DNA of 33,980 bases, from positions 1-33,980 of the forward strand of contig JADRCO010000427.1 in the NCBI GenBank assembly GCA_021464525.1. The letters are read 5' to 3'. The DNA is from Rhizophagus sp. LPA8_4_AMF. Lineage: Eukaryota; Glomeromycota; Glomeromycetes; Glomerales; Glomeraceae. Numbering within the stretch: the stretch's first letter is position 1; each line of letters opens with the position of its first letter. A program made the translations under genes and the position numbers. The notes under the pieces were generated by a model. That model searched no databases. It was given only the letters and a program-made list of their open reading frames with translations, and was not told the DNA's origin. Positions 20,468 to 31,499 of the stretch are shown here, piece by piece.

Positions 20468-23400
20468 TTAAATTGCAAAATCATTAATTTCTACTGAATT
20501 ATTATCATTATCATCATATTTTGGAAGATTTTTTGTATAAGGATTAAGTAGTCGAGATGTATATATTGCTTGTGGATGGGTAGTCAACTGGTGATTTTTA
20601 ATTGATAGAATTTCTTTTCTATAATCTTGCGTCTCGTTAAATTGCTCCCGAATTTCTTGGGCTATACATACGCTTTTAGCATTTACAGGATCTAATAATA
20701 ATGAAAAACAGAACAATTCAATTTTATTTTTTATCTCAATAGAAATTGGTCTATTGTCCGGATTTGAATCCCAACACTTTTTCATTAGGTCAATATAACA
20801 TTTTGGTGCTATTTTCTCATTTATTTCAGGCCTAAGTCCGCGACATATGTCTAGTACTAATAAATATTCATCATATGTGCAATTATCAAAAGGTTGTTTT
20901 CCAGTTGCTATAAAATACATGATCATACCAAAGCTATATATATCTGCTGCTTGAGTATAAGGGTTTCCTCTCAACACTTCAGGAGCCATATAAGGAATAA
21001 CTCCGTAAATATTTGTTTCATTATTATCATCAATTTTTCTACATAATCCCATATCAGAAATACATGCATTAGAATTACTATCTTTAGGAATTTTTGGTAA
21101 TGAAAAAAGAGAAAAGTCATCATTATTCAAAAGTAAAATATTTCCTGTATGTAAATCACCGTGAAACATCTGTTCTTGATGAATTCCGTTGAGACCTCTA
21201 ATAATGTTAGTTAATACTTTTAGTCCATTAGGCCAATCAAAATTTTCATAATTCATATCTAAATAATTTTTTAAGTTTCCACCCTCTGCATATTCAAGAA
21301 CCATGATATAATCTTTTGTAATTGGATTTTGAGATATTCCATATATCTTCAGAATATTATCCATCTTTTTATTTGAATATGCTTTAACCTATATCATTAA
21401 TACAAATGTATAATAAATATTAATTTATTAAAAATATTTAAATAAAAAAAAAAAATTCATACCTCAATTATAAACTTATCAAGGAAATTTTGTGAATTAT
21501 TTAAACATTTTAGAGCAACTCTTGTATTTGGCAATCTTTTCCATTTATCATCATCATCAAAGACATCATCATTTTCATGATATAATAAACCATTTTTCCA
21601 TATTGCTGAGTATATTGTAGAAAAACCACCTTTACCTATTTCTTCAATATTATAAAATTGGTCATATGGTATCCATTCAAATATCATATTAGATTCAAGA
21701 GAATTATAGTTAGTATTTAATTTCATTTTATGAATTAAATCATTAATTTTGATATTCTCATGATTTGTTTGGCATAAAATACAGCTTTTATTACTTATTT
21801 CAAACTCATTATTGTATTTTTTGCCGCAGTATTCACAGTAAAATTTATGTTGGAGAACCCAAATAAAATCTTTAGTATTTGGATTTTGAGATACTCCATA
21901 ACTCTCTTCAATTGTATATATGACCTGTTAAAATATATGAATAATAATTATATAAATAATAATTAATGATTAAATCAAATTTTAGAAAAATTTCATACCT
22001 CATTTAATGATGTATTATTAATACTTTGTGAAAAATATTTTAAAAAGACTTTTTCATTGAATTTCCTTCTATATTTCCTTCTTACATTACTATAATATAA
22101 TGGACCATCATTCCAAATTGCTGAATAAGTATTACCATTTCCTATTTTTTTAATATCAGTTAGCTGGTTATATGATATCCATTCAAATATAACATTATTA
22201 CTATTATCAATTTTTAATTGCATTTTTTGAATGAAATCATCAAGTTTTGCATTTCCACTAGTCCAATTTGGAAAATTATTTCTCAAATTATTTCTTTGGC
22301 ATGATTTACACCAATAATCCATATATGTATTACCACATATTTCACAATAATCATCAAGATAATACTTCTTAAAAACCAAAATGAAAACTCCAGTATCTGG
22401 ATTCTGAGATAATCCATAATTTTCTTCATTATTATCAAATAAATACATTAAGATCTAAGAAAAAAAAAGTAATAATTAATACATATCACATTATTATTAA
22501 ATTCGTAGAAAACATTTAATACCTCTTCTATAAGTTCGCCGGATATATTTTGAAAGTCATATAAAAACCTTAATACAACTTTTTCATATGGTGTTCTCAT
22601 CCATACCTCTTCAAGTATATTATAATGCAATGGACCTTCTTTCCATATTGCTGTGGTTAAGCAATTATCTCCTATTTCTTTAATATCAATGAACTTACCA
22701 TATGGTATCCATTCAAACACTTCGCCATATCCGTCATATATTGATTGCTTTTTTTGAATTAAATCATCAATTACTTCATTCCCACTTGTCCAATTAGCAA
22801 AATTATTTTTCAAAAAATTTATTTGGCATGATTTACAGTGTAAATAATATTTATTACCACAATTCTTGCAATAATCTTTAAAATATTTATTATCAAAAAC
22901 TAAAATATAATCACTTGTATGTGGATTTTGAGATACTCCGTAAATTAGATAACCTTTTAAATATGGTTTAGCCTGTTAAAACATATAAGAAAATTAATAT
23001 TATATTAATATTTAATCTATATTATAGAAAATTTTAATACCTTATTTACAAAATCATCTTGTGAATTATTTAGATATTTCAAACAGACTTTTTCATATGA
23101 TTTTCTTATCAATTTCTTATCACTAGTATTATAGTATAATGGACCTTTCTTCCATATTGCTGCAAAATCTCTTCCTATCTCCTTGATTCCTATAAACTCA
23201 CTATAAGATATCCATTCAAATATTATATCATTTTGACTATTAATTTCTAATTGCTTTTTTTGAATGAATTCATCTAGTTTTACATTTCCACTATTCCAGT
23301 TTGCAAAATTATCTTTTAAATATTTTAATTGACATGGATTACACCATTTGTTACTTTCATCCTTATATTTATTACCACACTCTTCACAATAATAGTCACA

Positions 23401-24944
23401 ATATTTATTATTAAAAACTAAAATATAAACTTTTGTATCTGGATTTTGGGATATTCCAAAGTCTAGGTCATTTGTCAAAAGTAATTCGATCTATTAAATA
23501 CAAAAAAAACCATTAATATAATATTAATATATAAATGATATAAATTCATAAAAAAAATTTAATACCATATTTAAAAATTCGTCAGTAACATCTTGTGAAT
23601 CATGTAGATATTTTAAATAAACTTTTTCACACGAATTTCTTATCAATTTCTTATCATTGGCATTATAATATAATGAACCATCCTTCCATATAGCTATAGA
23701 ATCTTTTCCTGTATCCACAAACTTATCGTATGGTATCCATTCAAATACTAAATCGTCATATTTAATAATTTCTAATTGCTTTTTTTGAATGAATTCATCA
23801 AGTTTTACATTTCCACTAGTCCAGTTTGCAAAATTATCTTTTAAATATTTTAATTGACATGGCTTACACCATCCATTTTCATATTTATTACCACATTTTT
23901 TACAATAATAGTCACAATATTTATTATTAAAAACTAAAATATAAACTTTTGTATTCGGATTTTGAGATATTCCATAATTATTCACTTCATCATAATCTAA
24001 TAAATACGATTCAACCTACCAAAATTAAATAAAAAAAATAAATAAATATTATATTAATATTCTAATTAATTCATAGAGAAAATCAGTACCTTATTTGTAA
24101 AGTCGTCAGTAATATTTTTTATGTCATATAAAGATCTTAACACAACTTTTTCATGAGATGTTCTTAACAATTTCTTCTTAATAGTACTATAGCGTGATGG
24201 ACCATCCTTCCATATTGCTGTTGTAAAACAATTATCTCCCATTTCTTTAATATCAATTAATTCGCTATATGGTATCCATTCAAATATGGTATCATTATAT
24301 TTATTAATCTTTAATTGCATCGTTTGAATGAAGTCATCAATTCTCTCATTTCCACTAGACCAGTCTGCAAAATTATTCTTTAAATGACTTATTTGACATG
24401 ATTTACACCATCTGTATCTTTCATTTTCATATTTATTACCACATTCTTTACAATAGGAATTAAAATAATTATTATTAAAAACTAAAATATAATTATTTGT
24501 GACTGGATTTTGGGATACTCCGTAGCATTCATTTGTTAAATATGTTTGAACCTATTAAAGTAAATAACGATTAATATATATTTTATTATTATAATCAAAA
24601 TCAAAGAAATTTAATACCTCGTCAGTAATATTTTGTGAGTCAAATAAAATCCTTAATATAACCTTCTCATACGATGTTCTTATCCATTCATTTTCATTTT
24701 CATCATAATTTAATGGACCTTCTTTCCATACCGCAATAGAAAAATCACTTTTTTCTATTTCTTTAACATCAATAAGATTACTATATGGTATCCATTCAAA
24801 CACTTTGCCAAATTCATATTCTGATTGCAGTTCTTGAATTAAATCATCAATTACTTCATTCCCACTAGTCCAATTTGTAAAATTTTTTTTGATAATTTCC
24901 TTCCCACTGTCCAAGTCTATAGAATTTTCTTCAAGAAATTCCAT
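20468..24944 (-). CDS. Tyrosine-kinase-like protein kinase with seven tandem N-lobe exons
   Basis: Eight exons: 24944-24618, 24551-24090, 24015-23566, 23490-23041, 22972-22523, 22454-21999, 21924-21463 and 21388-20468. All junctions are GT-AG, all introns phase 0 (66-75 bp). Full splicing gives about 1325 residues. Exons 2-7 each encode a YGISQNP hinge-like strand, a CxxC..CxxC ribbon, an NFANWTSGN linker, FEWIPY, and kinase strands beta1-beta3 to helix C; exon 1 lacks the hinge and ribbon. Only exon 7 has a normal loop (GKGGFS) and VALK; exons 1, 2 and 5 have Arg in place of Lys. Exon 8 is the C-lobe: HGDLHTGN, DMG in place of DFG, YMAPEVLRG, DIYSFGMIM, NPDNRPIS, and a family tail (AIYTSRLLNPYTKNLPKYDD). 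An in-frame TAA precedes the first ATG. Exon 7+8 alone would make an ordinary kinase, probably active. The shorter open frames here are pieces of these exons. Confidence 0.8.
21463..24551 (-). repeat. Tandem exon-intron array, period 518-536 bp
   Basis: Starts of successive units at 24551, 24015, 23490, 22972, 22454 and 21924, then the C-lobe exon at 21388, are 536, 525, 518, 518, 530 and 536 bp apart. Exon lengths are 462, 450, 450, 450, 456 and 462 nt, all multiples of three. Each unit carries its own acceptor and donor. Confidence 0.9.
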
Positions 24945-26743
24945 TGAATATTAAAAAACATTCATATATTGGTTTTGTTATAATATCAAAACAGTGTTGA
25001 TACAGAATTCTTTTAGCTGATGCAAAACTTTTTTTATTTTTGAACGAAAAAAATACGAAAAAATACTGTTAACTCAGGTTTTGATTTGGCGTATGATTTG
25101 ATGAACAAATAAATTATGGTGTAGTAACACAAGAAAATAACCAGTAAAGTTGACATAACTTAATTTAGGACAGTTCATTTACAATTAAGGGTAGGGCATT
25201 TTGTTGATTTGTTAGCTGACTCCGAGATCAACATTTGTGACAAGATAAAAATAGATACAACAATTTGTGTCACCAGATCGCGTTTTTTTTTTAGCCAATA
25301 AAATTAATTTATTATAAACTTTTTTCGTATATTTTTAATATCTATATAAATTAAAAAAAAATTTTGTCATATTTAGATTACAAATTGCGCCCGATCTATT
25401 TTATATTTGTCGTAGTTAAGGGAATTTGATTGGCCTTAAGAAGGTACACATGACTGCGGTAGCCGGATTTGATGGATTAATACTAACAAAAAAAAGTATA
25501 GTTTTTCTTGTTAATTCATTTTCGGTAATTACCGCTCTCAACTAACCATTTATATAATAATAATTTTTTTTTTTATTATTCTTGTTTTTACCGTAAATAC
25601 CGAAACTACCTTTTTAGTCTTTTTTAAATTTTTTTTTATCGGATTTTCTCTCTCTTTTCATTATTATTATTTCTTTCGGCTTATCTTAATCGAAATTTAT
25701 TATTTTTTTTAGTTCGTTTTTTTTTATTCTATTGAATTATTTTTAGTTGTTTTTTTTTATTGGATTTTTTTTTTATCGAAATTTATCGAAATTTTTGTAT
25801 TTTTTTTAAAAAAAATTTTTTTTTTAACCAGAAAAATATTGTTTATTGTTTATTCTTTTTTTAGTTTGGATCAGGACTGTGATCTGTCTTTTTCGATGTT
25901 TTTGTTTAGTGAGATTTTTTTTAGTCAGTAATATTGTTTCCGACTAATAAATTTGCATGTAATGAATTTTTTTTAAAAAAAAAAAATTAGTACCGCATTT
26001 TATTTAAATTATATAGTCACATGACCATAATTTTGATAAAATACCTAGAATTAAAATTACATGAAACAATAACTCCTCTATAACTAACCATAATAATCTA
26101 TCTAAAGAAAAGGACAAAAATGCGATACTAACCTGATTTATAATAAATATATAAATATTAAACTAAAACCAAACACCTATTGCCTCAGATTAAATCAAAC
26201 CCACAAACACACTAAAAACCAATCCAAACCTACAAAAATTACAAAATTAGTAATAAAATCAGATTCTATTATACCGTTACATTCTTTGAAGCTAAAAATA
26301 TCTTACATAGACTATTAACAGCATAAAGAAAAAAACTCGAAAATTTATAATCTAATTCTAAAAATTAAATACTACTGAATCTTAATAAAAACCAAATAAT
26401 ATAAACAAAATTATTATAATTCTCCTAATCTCAACGCTTTTAGATTTTTGTTGGAACATTTTTAACGTGGTATCACGTGTAATGAATTTTTTTTAGTGAG
26501 ATTGTTTTTCGATATTGTTTATTGAAATATTTAAGCAACATATATTTTAAATACAAATAATTAGATTATTTTAATATTGTAGATATAATTTATATCATTC
26601 TAATTTAGTTATATTCTAAACATTTACAATATAATTTAAATTATTCTAATATAATCATATTATAAATACAATTTACCTGCATATAATTCTGTTTTAAATT
26701 AATTTATACTTTATCGTTCTCATAATCTAATTATTAATTACAG
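24945..26743. other. Gene-poor, low-complexity region
   Basis: 25560-25990 is dominated by T runs, with T/A palindromes near 25801-25825 and 25967-25986. From about 26045 to 26440 the plus strand holds very little G and much A and C. Short related phrases (gtaatgaattttttt, gtgagatttttt) recur at about 25910-25975 and 26480-26510. A motif at 25386 resembles one at 8350. No gene was recognised. Confidence 0.45.
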
Positions 26744-27136
26744 TCAACCTCTAATTATTACTAACACATCTGTATAATAACTCATAATGGGTTGTTCAAG
26801 GTGTTTCCAGTTGCGATCTGATGCTAAATAGTATAAAATAAATCACAATAAATAATTAATATACGTAAAATCTTAAATGTCAAAAAAATCATCAATACCT
26901 AATTTTGATCGTACAATTTTAGCTTTATGTTTCAAATCTGCGAATATTTGATTAACCACTTTCAATAAAGCTAAAGTTTTGATTGTAGAAAGATCGCCAT
27001 TAACACCAACATTTAACTTGATATTATATTTTTTCTAATATTGTTAAAACTTTTTCAGCAATAGTAATTAATATAGCATGTTCCATTTGTTGTGAGCTAC
27101 TATCATAATTGACTTCTTGAATAGTAATATTTTCCA
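26744..27136 (-). pseudogene. Two-exon gene with a single frameshift, family unknown
   Basis: Exon 1 (27136-26899) reads ENITIQEVNYDSSSQQMEHA, ILITIAEKVLTILEK, then, after loss of phase at an A6 run near 27040, YNIKLNVGVNGDLSTIKT, LALLKVVNQIFADLKHKAKI, VRSKL. The donor GTATTG and the acceptor CTATTTAG join it in phase to exon 2 (26823-26744), ASDRNWKHLEQPIMSYYTD then VLVIIRG and a stop. The single break at a homopolymer may be a true mutation or an assembly error. The start codon is not found. The protein is helical, with no motif that I recognise. Confidence 0.5.
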
Positions 27137-27160
27137 AAAATTTTTATATTATAATAAAAA

Positions 27161-27200
27161 AAAACTTGTAATTTAAAAAAAAAACTTGTAATTTAAAAAA
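27161..27200. repeat. Exact 20-bp tandem duplication
   Basis: The 20-bp unit aaaacttgtaatttaaaaaa occurs at 27161-27180 and again, identical, at 27181-27200. Confidence 0.95.
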
Positions 27201-27591
27201 AAAAAAACCAAACAAAAATAATAAAAGATGAACTTCATCCTAGGAATAATCATATCATACTTTATGATAATCATTAATATATTTTTTTTGAAATGTCTCA
27301 TTTGTCATTTTTGCGGAATTTCTTGTTTAAATTATTTCTTCTTCAAATTAATATATTTCTGATTTTTTGGTGGTGCGCGTTGACGGTTACTAAACGTATT
27401 ATCTGAAAATCTAGTATTTTTTTTCATCTTTTTTTCTAAGAACTTCTATTAACCTGCATATTTTACTTTTTTTTCATCAATTCTTTTATCGGATGAAATA
27501 TTCCAGCTTTACTATTAATTTCAATTTGCAGTGGCCCTGTACTTTTTTAATCACGTAAATGCTTGTACCAGTACTATTTTCATTTATTTAA

Positions 27592-27871
27592 CAGTGATGG
27601 CAAATGACCAGGTCATTTAATTAAATGACAAATGACCCCCCCCCCGAGAATGACCTAGTCATTTGAGGTCATTTGTCATTTGAGTCATTAAATGTATGTT
27701 GTAATTTAGGTCAAACTTATGGAGTCGGTCAGAATTACAAATTTATATAAATAATTTCGGCCAAAATTATGATTTAATTTTCAAATAACTAGGTCACTTG
27801 TCATTTAACCTCGAAATGACCCAAATGACACATGACTAATGACCTATGTCATTTAGGTCACTACATCACTG
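27592..27871. mobile_element. hAT-like non-autonomous element, 280 bp
   Basis: The termini are CAGTGATGG at the left and CATCACTG at the right, a short inverted repeat of the kind seen in hAT transposons. The interior is filled with many copies of aaatgacc or its complement ggtcattt in both orientations, resembling subterminal transposase-binding repeats. A C10 run lies near 27637-27646. The flanking 8-mers do not match, so the target duplication has decayed or the ends are slightly different. No transposase is present. Confidence 0.55.
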
Positions 27872-27939
27872 ATTTCCAATGGGTTTAGGTATGACCAATT
27901 AATTTACCAGTTTTGATATGTTGGCGAATTTTAATACTG

Positions 27940-28144
27940 TACCGTACAGCTTAAGATACCCCGGCGGGTATAATACAAAATACTTGATTTAAAATTATAT
28001 AATACCCATGGGTATTTTGTGAGATACATGGCCAAAATTAGCCTAATTCTACCAGAATTAAAATTTTTAAGCCGTATATTGTACCCGGGTCGTTTGACGT
28101 GGGATATTCTCAAAGGGGAATATCTTAATCAGTGCGGTACGGTA
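27940..28144. mobile_element. MITE-like GC-richer inverted-repeat element, 205 bp
   Basis: The left end reads TACCGTACAGC..TTAAGATA..CCCC. The right end read inward gives TACCGTACCGC..TTAAGATA..CCCC. Internal palindromic phrases (aatacccatgggtatt, tacccgggt) add further symmetry. No clear target duplication was found. The 60-residue minus-strand frame across it is an artefact. Confidence 0.65.
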
Positions 28145-28895
28145 ATATTACTAAAAAAGAAGACCATTTTTTTTAAGAGGGATTATTTATAATTTAGCAA
28201 TTAACTTTAATTTATTCTTATTTGTACGATTTACAAACAAGTAATATAATTGGGGTTCTATTATTATTATTTTTTTTTTTTTAACAAAACTAAGCAAATT
28301 TTTGTTAACAAGAGAAGGTGTTTTAATCACTGAAAGACAAAATCTTTTTTTAAGTAGACAAAATTTACATCATAAGTTGTTCCATATGATAAGTGAACAA
28401 AAATAAAACTTTTATAATAATCATCCGGATCACTGGATTTAATTACCTCGCCAATTGGCAATTACCTTGCACGTGACAATAATTTAAATATTGTCTGTAA
28501 ATTATTACGTTCAATAAATTCAATTACTATAAATATTTATTTAATTAGTCGCATAATTTGTTCATATATACATACACGATCTTCAAACTTATTTAAATAG
28601 ATGATGCCCGCCAGAATTTAAAAAAAAAATTGTGTTTCTATTATATTTTTGAGGATGAGCCATATTAAAAATCTTGAAATTTATTGATTTAGTCATGCAT
28701 GGAATTAGTCATAAATTGTTGATTCTGGTCCAACTAAGCAAGTAAAGTTTTATTTTAGAAATTGTATAGTTTTCAATTTAATATATCATTATGACATCAG
28801 TACATGAGTCATTAAATAAAAAATAAATATATATACACAATTTTTATTTACATTATATAATACAAATTATATACTCTTAAGAGAAAAAAGAAATC
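28145..28895. other. AT-rich upstream flank of the small membrane gene
   Basis: No other gene or element was seen. Confidence 0.4.
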
Positions 28896-29232
28896 ATGAC
28901 CGCGTTTATTAGCACGCTTTTTATTATTTGCTTATTATACGTTTTTACTGTGTATTATGGTAAGTTAAAAGTCTGCTTAATATAAATTTAAAATGCCCAG
29001 TTTAACTCATACTTTATCAAATATTTCTTCAAGCTCCAGACTATGCAATTCCATTTATATTTGCAACATTTGGCACTTCGATAGTTCCATTCGTTTATAT
29101 ACATCTTCATTTTGCAGTTAAAGTAGGTATATATATTTTTAATGCCATATGGTGACTTCTACTAAAATAACAATGTCATTTTTTTCAACAGAACATTTCT
29201 GCTGTCCCTTAAAAATATCAGATATGACTTAG
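28896..29232 (+). CDS. Small membrane protein, 65 residues (three exons)
   Basis: Exons 28896-28959, 29034-29126 and 29192-29232 join in frame; the donors are GTAAGT and GTATAT and the acceptors CTTCAAG and TTCAACAG. The product begins MTAFISTLFIICLLYVFTVYY, has a second hydrophobic stretch AIPFIFATFGTSIVPFVYI, and ends in a short polar tail with two adjacent cysteines. The two hydrophobic segments suggest a two-helix membrane hairpin, or a signal-anchor plus one helix. The family is not recognised. All exons are too short to appear as long open frames. The gene at 32975-33215 has the same plan. Confidence 0.5.
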
Positions 29233-30463
29233 TCATTTATTAACAGTTATAGCTTTTTTGTTTACAAATTTAGATTCTTCAACTTGCTTTTTGAATTCAT
29301 ATTCTATAATAGCATGTGTACATTTCATTAGGGATGTCACTATTTAATGCATGATGATTTTAAACCAGTTTCTTAACATAGATCAGCTTTTTATTGCAAA
29401 TATGTATTTCATAATAAAAATTTTATATTTTAAAAAATGTTTTTTGCCATCTCCATACATTATCATTCTGGGATATTAATAAAAATGGTTTACAATAGAT
29501 AATTTGTTCAGTATTTGCTGCAAAATTATTGCAATGTGCCAAGGTATAGAAATTAGAGATATTAAGCATAATTATACTGGAAATGGCAATTTTTAAGGGA
29601 TAGTTGTATACTGGAAATTTTTTTTGAAGTTTAATTTTCGTAATAATAATAAAAATAATACAAATATTTACGCAACGTTATATTTAATTCACTATTTCTT
29701 CCTTATTTTTCTCACTTGGGAAAAATAGAGGTACCAGTTAGCATGTATAGATTATATGCGAAAAATAATGTGTGATCATTTATTTTGTCAAACAATCTGT
29801 GGCCCAGCGAAATTTAATTTATCAGGTTTACTTTAAATAATCCTTTAACATGGTTGACGCTTCATTCTCTTCAAATGAATACCACCATTTAATCAATATT
29901 TGCGTTACAGCAAAATTCAAAATATACAGGACACTTAGTTATACACGCCGAGAAACACTCAGCACATTTGTTAAGACTCGGTAAAGTTCAGAATAAAGTA
30001 AAAAATATATCATTAGATTTGGAGTACTGTTCCGAGTACAATGGTATAGTTTTTGTGTTATTCTGAGTTGTATTGAAAGTTATCAAGTCTCTGTCAAGGA
30101 GTAAAAATGACGGGTGTCCCATTTTGAATTTTGAGTTGATCTTCACTGTATTTGTCAGCTCATTAGCTTCGAATAGTAATCTGCCACCAAGTCATTGCCT
30201 TGGTTGTGATATAGACATGCTATTATATTTTAAAATATATTCAAGCGAAGCAAAAATTAAGATCGTGACAACATAACGAACATATTCATAGCAAATTTGC
30301 ATATTGTTTTATTTAAATGATTACATAACTATATGAAAATTAACTAATATCTAATATCTAACATAGAAGGAGGATATCATCAAATAAGATGATAATAAGA
30401 GAATATCATTATTTTAATAAGCTTTAGATTGATAGAAAAAGGTTGATTGAAATAAAAAAAAAA
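29233..30463. other. Spacer, no supported gene
   Basis: A 67-residue plus-strand frame at 30073-30276 has no recognisable feature. The surrounding 29900-30260 stretch is slightly GC-richer and may be a repeat fragment. Nothing else is supported. Confidence 0.4.
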
Positions 30464-30923
30464 TTATAATTTTGATAAAATGGCCTCTATTTGGTCAATA
30501 CGTCTTTGAGTGTCTTGTAAACTTGTGATAGTATTGAGTTTGTGCGCATCAATACTATTGCTGAGGTCATTAAGGTATTTGGTGACATCACTGCCAAGGT
30601 CATTTAGGCATCTGTTAAAATCATTGCCAAGGTTATTAAGACGTTTGTTGAAATCATCGCCAAGGTTATTAAGACGTTTGTTGAAATCATTGCTGAAGTC
30701 GTTAAAGCATTTGTTGAAACATCTCTCAAAAGTGTCAAAAGCTCTTGGATCCTAGAAAAGAAAGATTTTATTTTTTTTAATATTATGAATATCTAGTGAC
30801 TTTTATTATAATGAAGTCATGTGTAAGTTAAATTTTAAAGCAAGATTATTTTTTTTTTATGTAAAATGGAAAATTAAATTGGTTTAGTCTTACTATTGTA
30901 TAAAAAGAATCTACATTTACCAT
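30464..30923 (-). CDS. Hendecad-repeat coiled-coil protein, 96 residues (two exons)
   Basis: Exon 1 ends with the start ATG at 30923-30921, followed at once by the donor GTAAAT; exon 2 is 30751-30464 after a TTTTCTAG acceptor. The product starts MDPRAFDTFERCFNKCF and then consists of 11-residue units of the type NDFNKRLNNLG, four clear copies with weaker ones on either side. It ends in a Leu/Ile-rich helix (SLQDTQRRIDQIEAILSKL). Eleven-residue periodicity with apolar residues at fixed positions is typical of hendecad coiled coils or apolipoprotein/LEA-like amphipathic helices. It has no signal peptide or catalytic motif. Its function is unknown; oligomerisation or membrane-surface association is possible. 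The plus-strand frame at 30510-30755 (Leu/Arg-rich) is the shadow of the repeats. Confidence 0.65.
30553..30700. repeat. 33-bp tandem repeat within the coiled-coil gene
   Basis: About four copies of a 33-bp unit, the central two nearly identical on the coding strand (AATAACCTTGGC as marker); the outer copies are diverged. One unit encodes eleven residues. Confidence 0.85.
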
Positions 30924-31414
30924 TTTTTAATAAAAATTTTTACTGTTTGTTATGAAAAATTTCAATACTAATTTTTATTAGATTTTATTGATTTTTTTGA
31001 GAAAGAAAAATTTAAAAATTTTTAGAGAAAATGATTTTTTCAACAAGCTTATAAAATTTAATCAATTAATCGAGATAACACAAAAGTGATTCATTACCTT
31101 CATTCACGTGATTACACGTCAGAATAACTTTCTCCACATCATCTTTATAGAGTATCAAGCGAAATAAATGATGCTATCAAAGAGGTCACATTATTTCTTT
31201 GCTCTTGCTTAATTTTTTTATTATTTTTCATTGATAACAAAATTTATATTTGAGAATACACCCCAGTGAAAAGTTTTTGGATACTTATTTTACACTTATT
31301 TTGTACTTATTTTACACTTATATTTAAGTATTTTTACAATATATTTTAAATATAAAAATAAATATATAGTAAATATACTTAAAAAACAATTAATATATAT
31401 TTATATTACTATTA
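30924..31414. other. Spacer with short TTATTTTACAC direct repeats
   Basis: At 31285-31330 the phrase ttattttacactt or close variants occurs about three times. No gene. Confidence 0.4.
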
Positions 31415-31445
31415 CTAGCAGTCACCCGTTGCTTTGCACCAGGAC
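31415..31445 (-). mobile_element. Possible Helitron-like 3' terminus
   Basis: Read on the minus strand, an imperfect GC-rich hairpin (CCTGGTGC aaa GCAACGGG) is followed by TGACTG and CTAG, then T. A hairpin just ahead of CTRR at an A/T junction is the hallmark of Helitron 3' ends. The element would extend toward higher coordinates. No Rep/helicase gene and no matching 5' end were found. Confidence 0.35.
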
Positions 31446-31499
31446 TATTAAGTTGGATTTTATTATTATAATCATTTATGTTTATTTGTTTATCAGATA

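Noticed and set aside
26440-26500. Copia-like primer-binding phrase (tggtatca)
   Set aside because: Only eight bases match, there are no paired LTRs, and the matching primer tRNA end is that of plants rather than fungi.
27931-28113. 60-residue minus-strand frame
   Set aside because: It lies inside an inverted-repeat element and has no protein-like features.
30510-30755. 81-residue Leu/Arg-rich plus-strand frame
   Set aside because: It is the antisense of the 33-bp repeats of the minus-strand coiled-coil gene, which has splice sites and a sensible protein.
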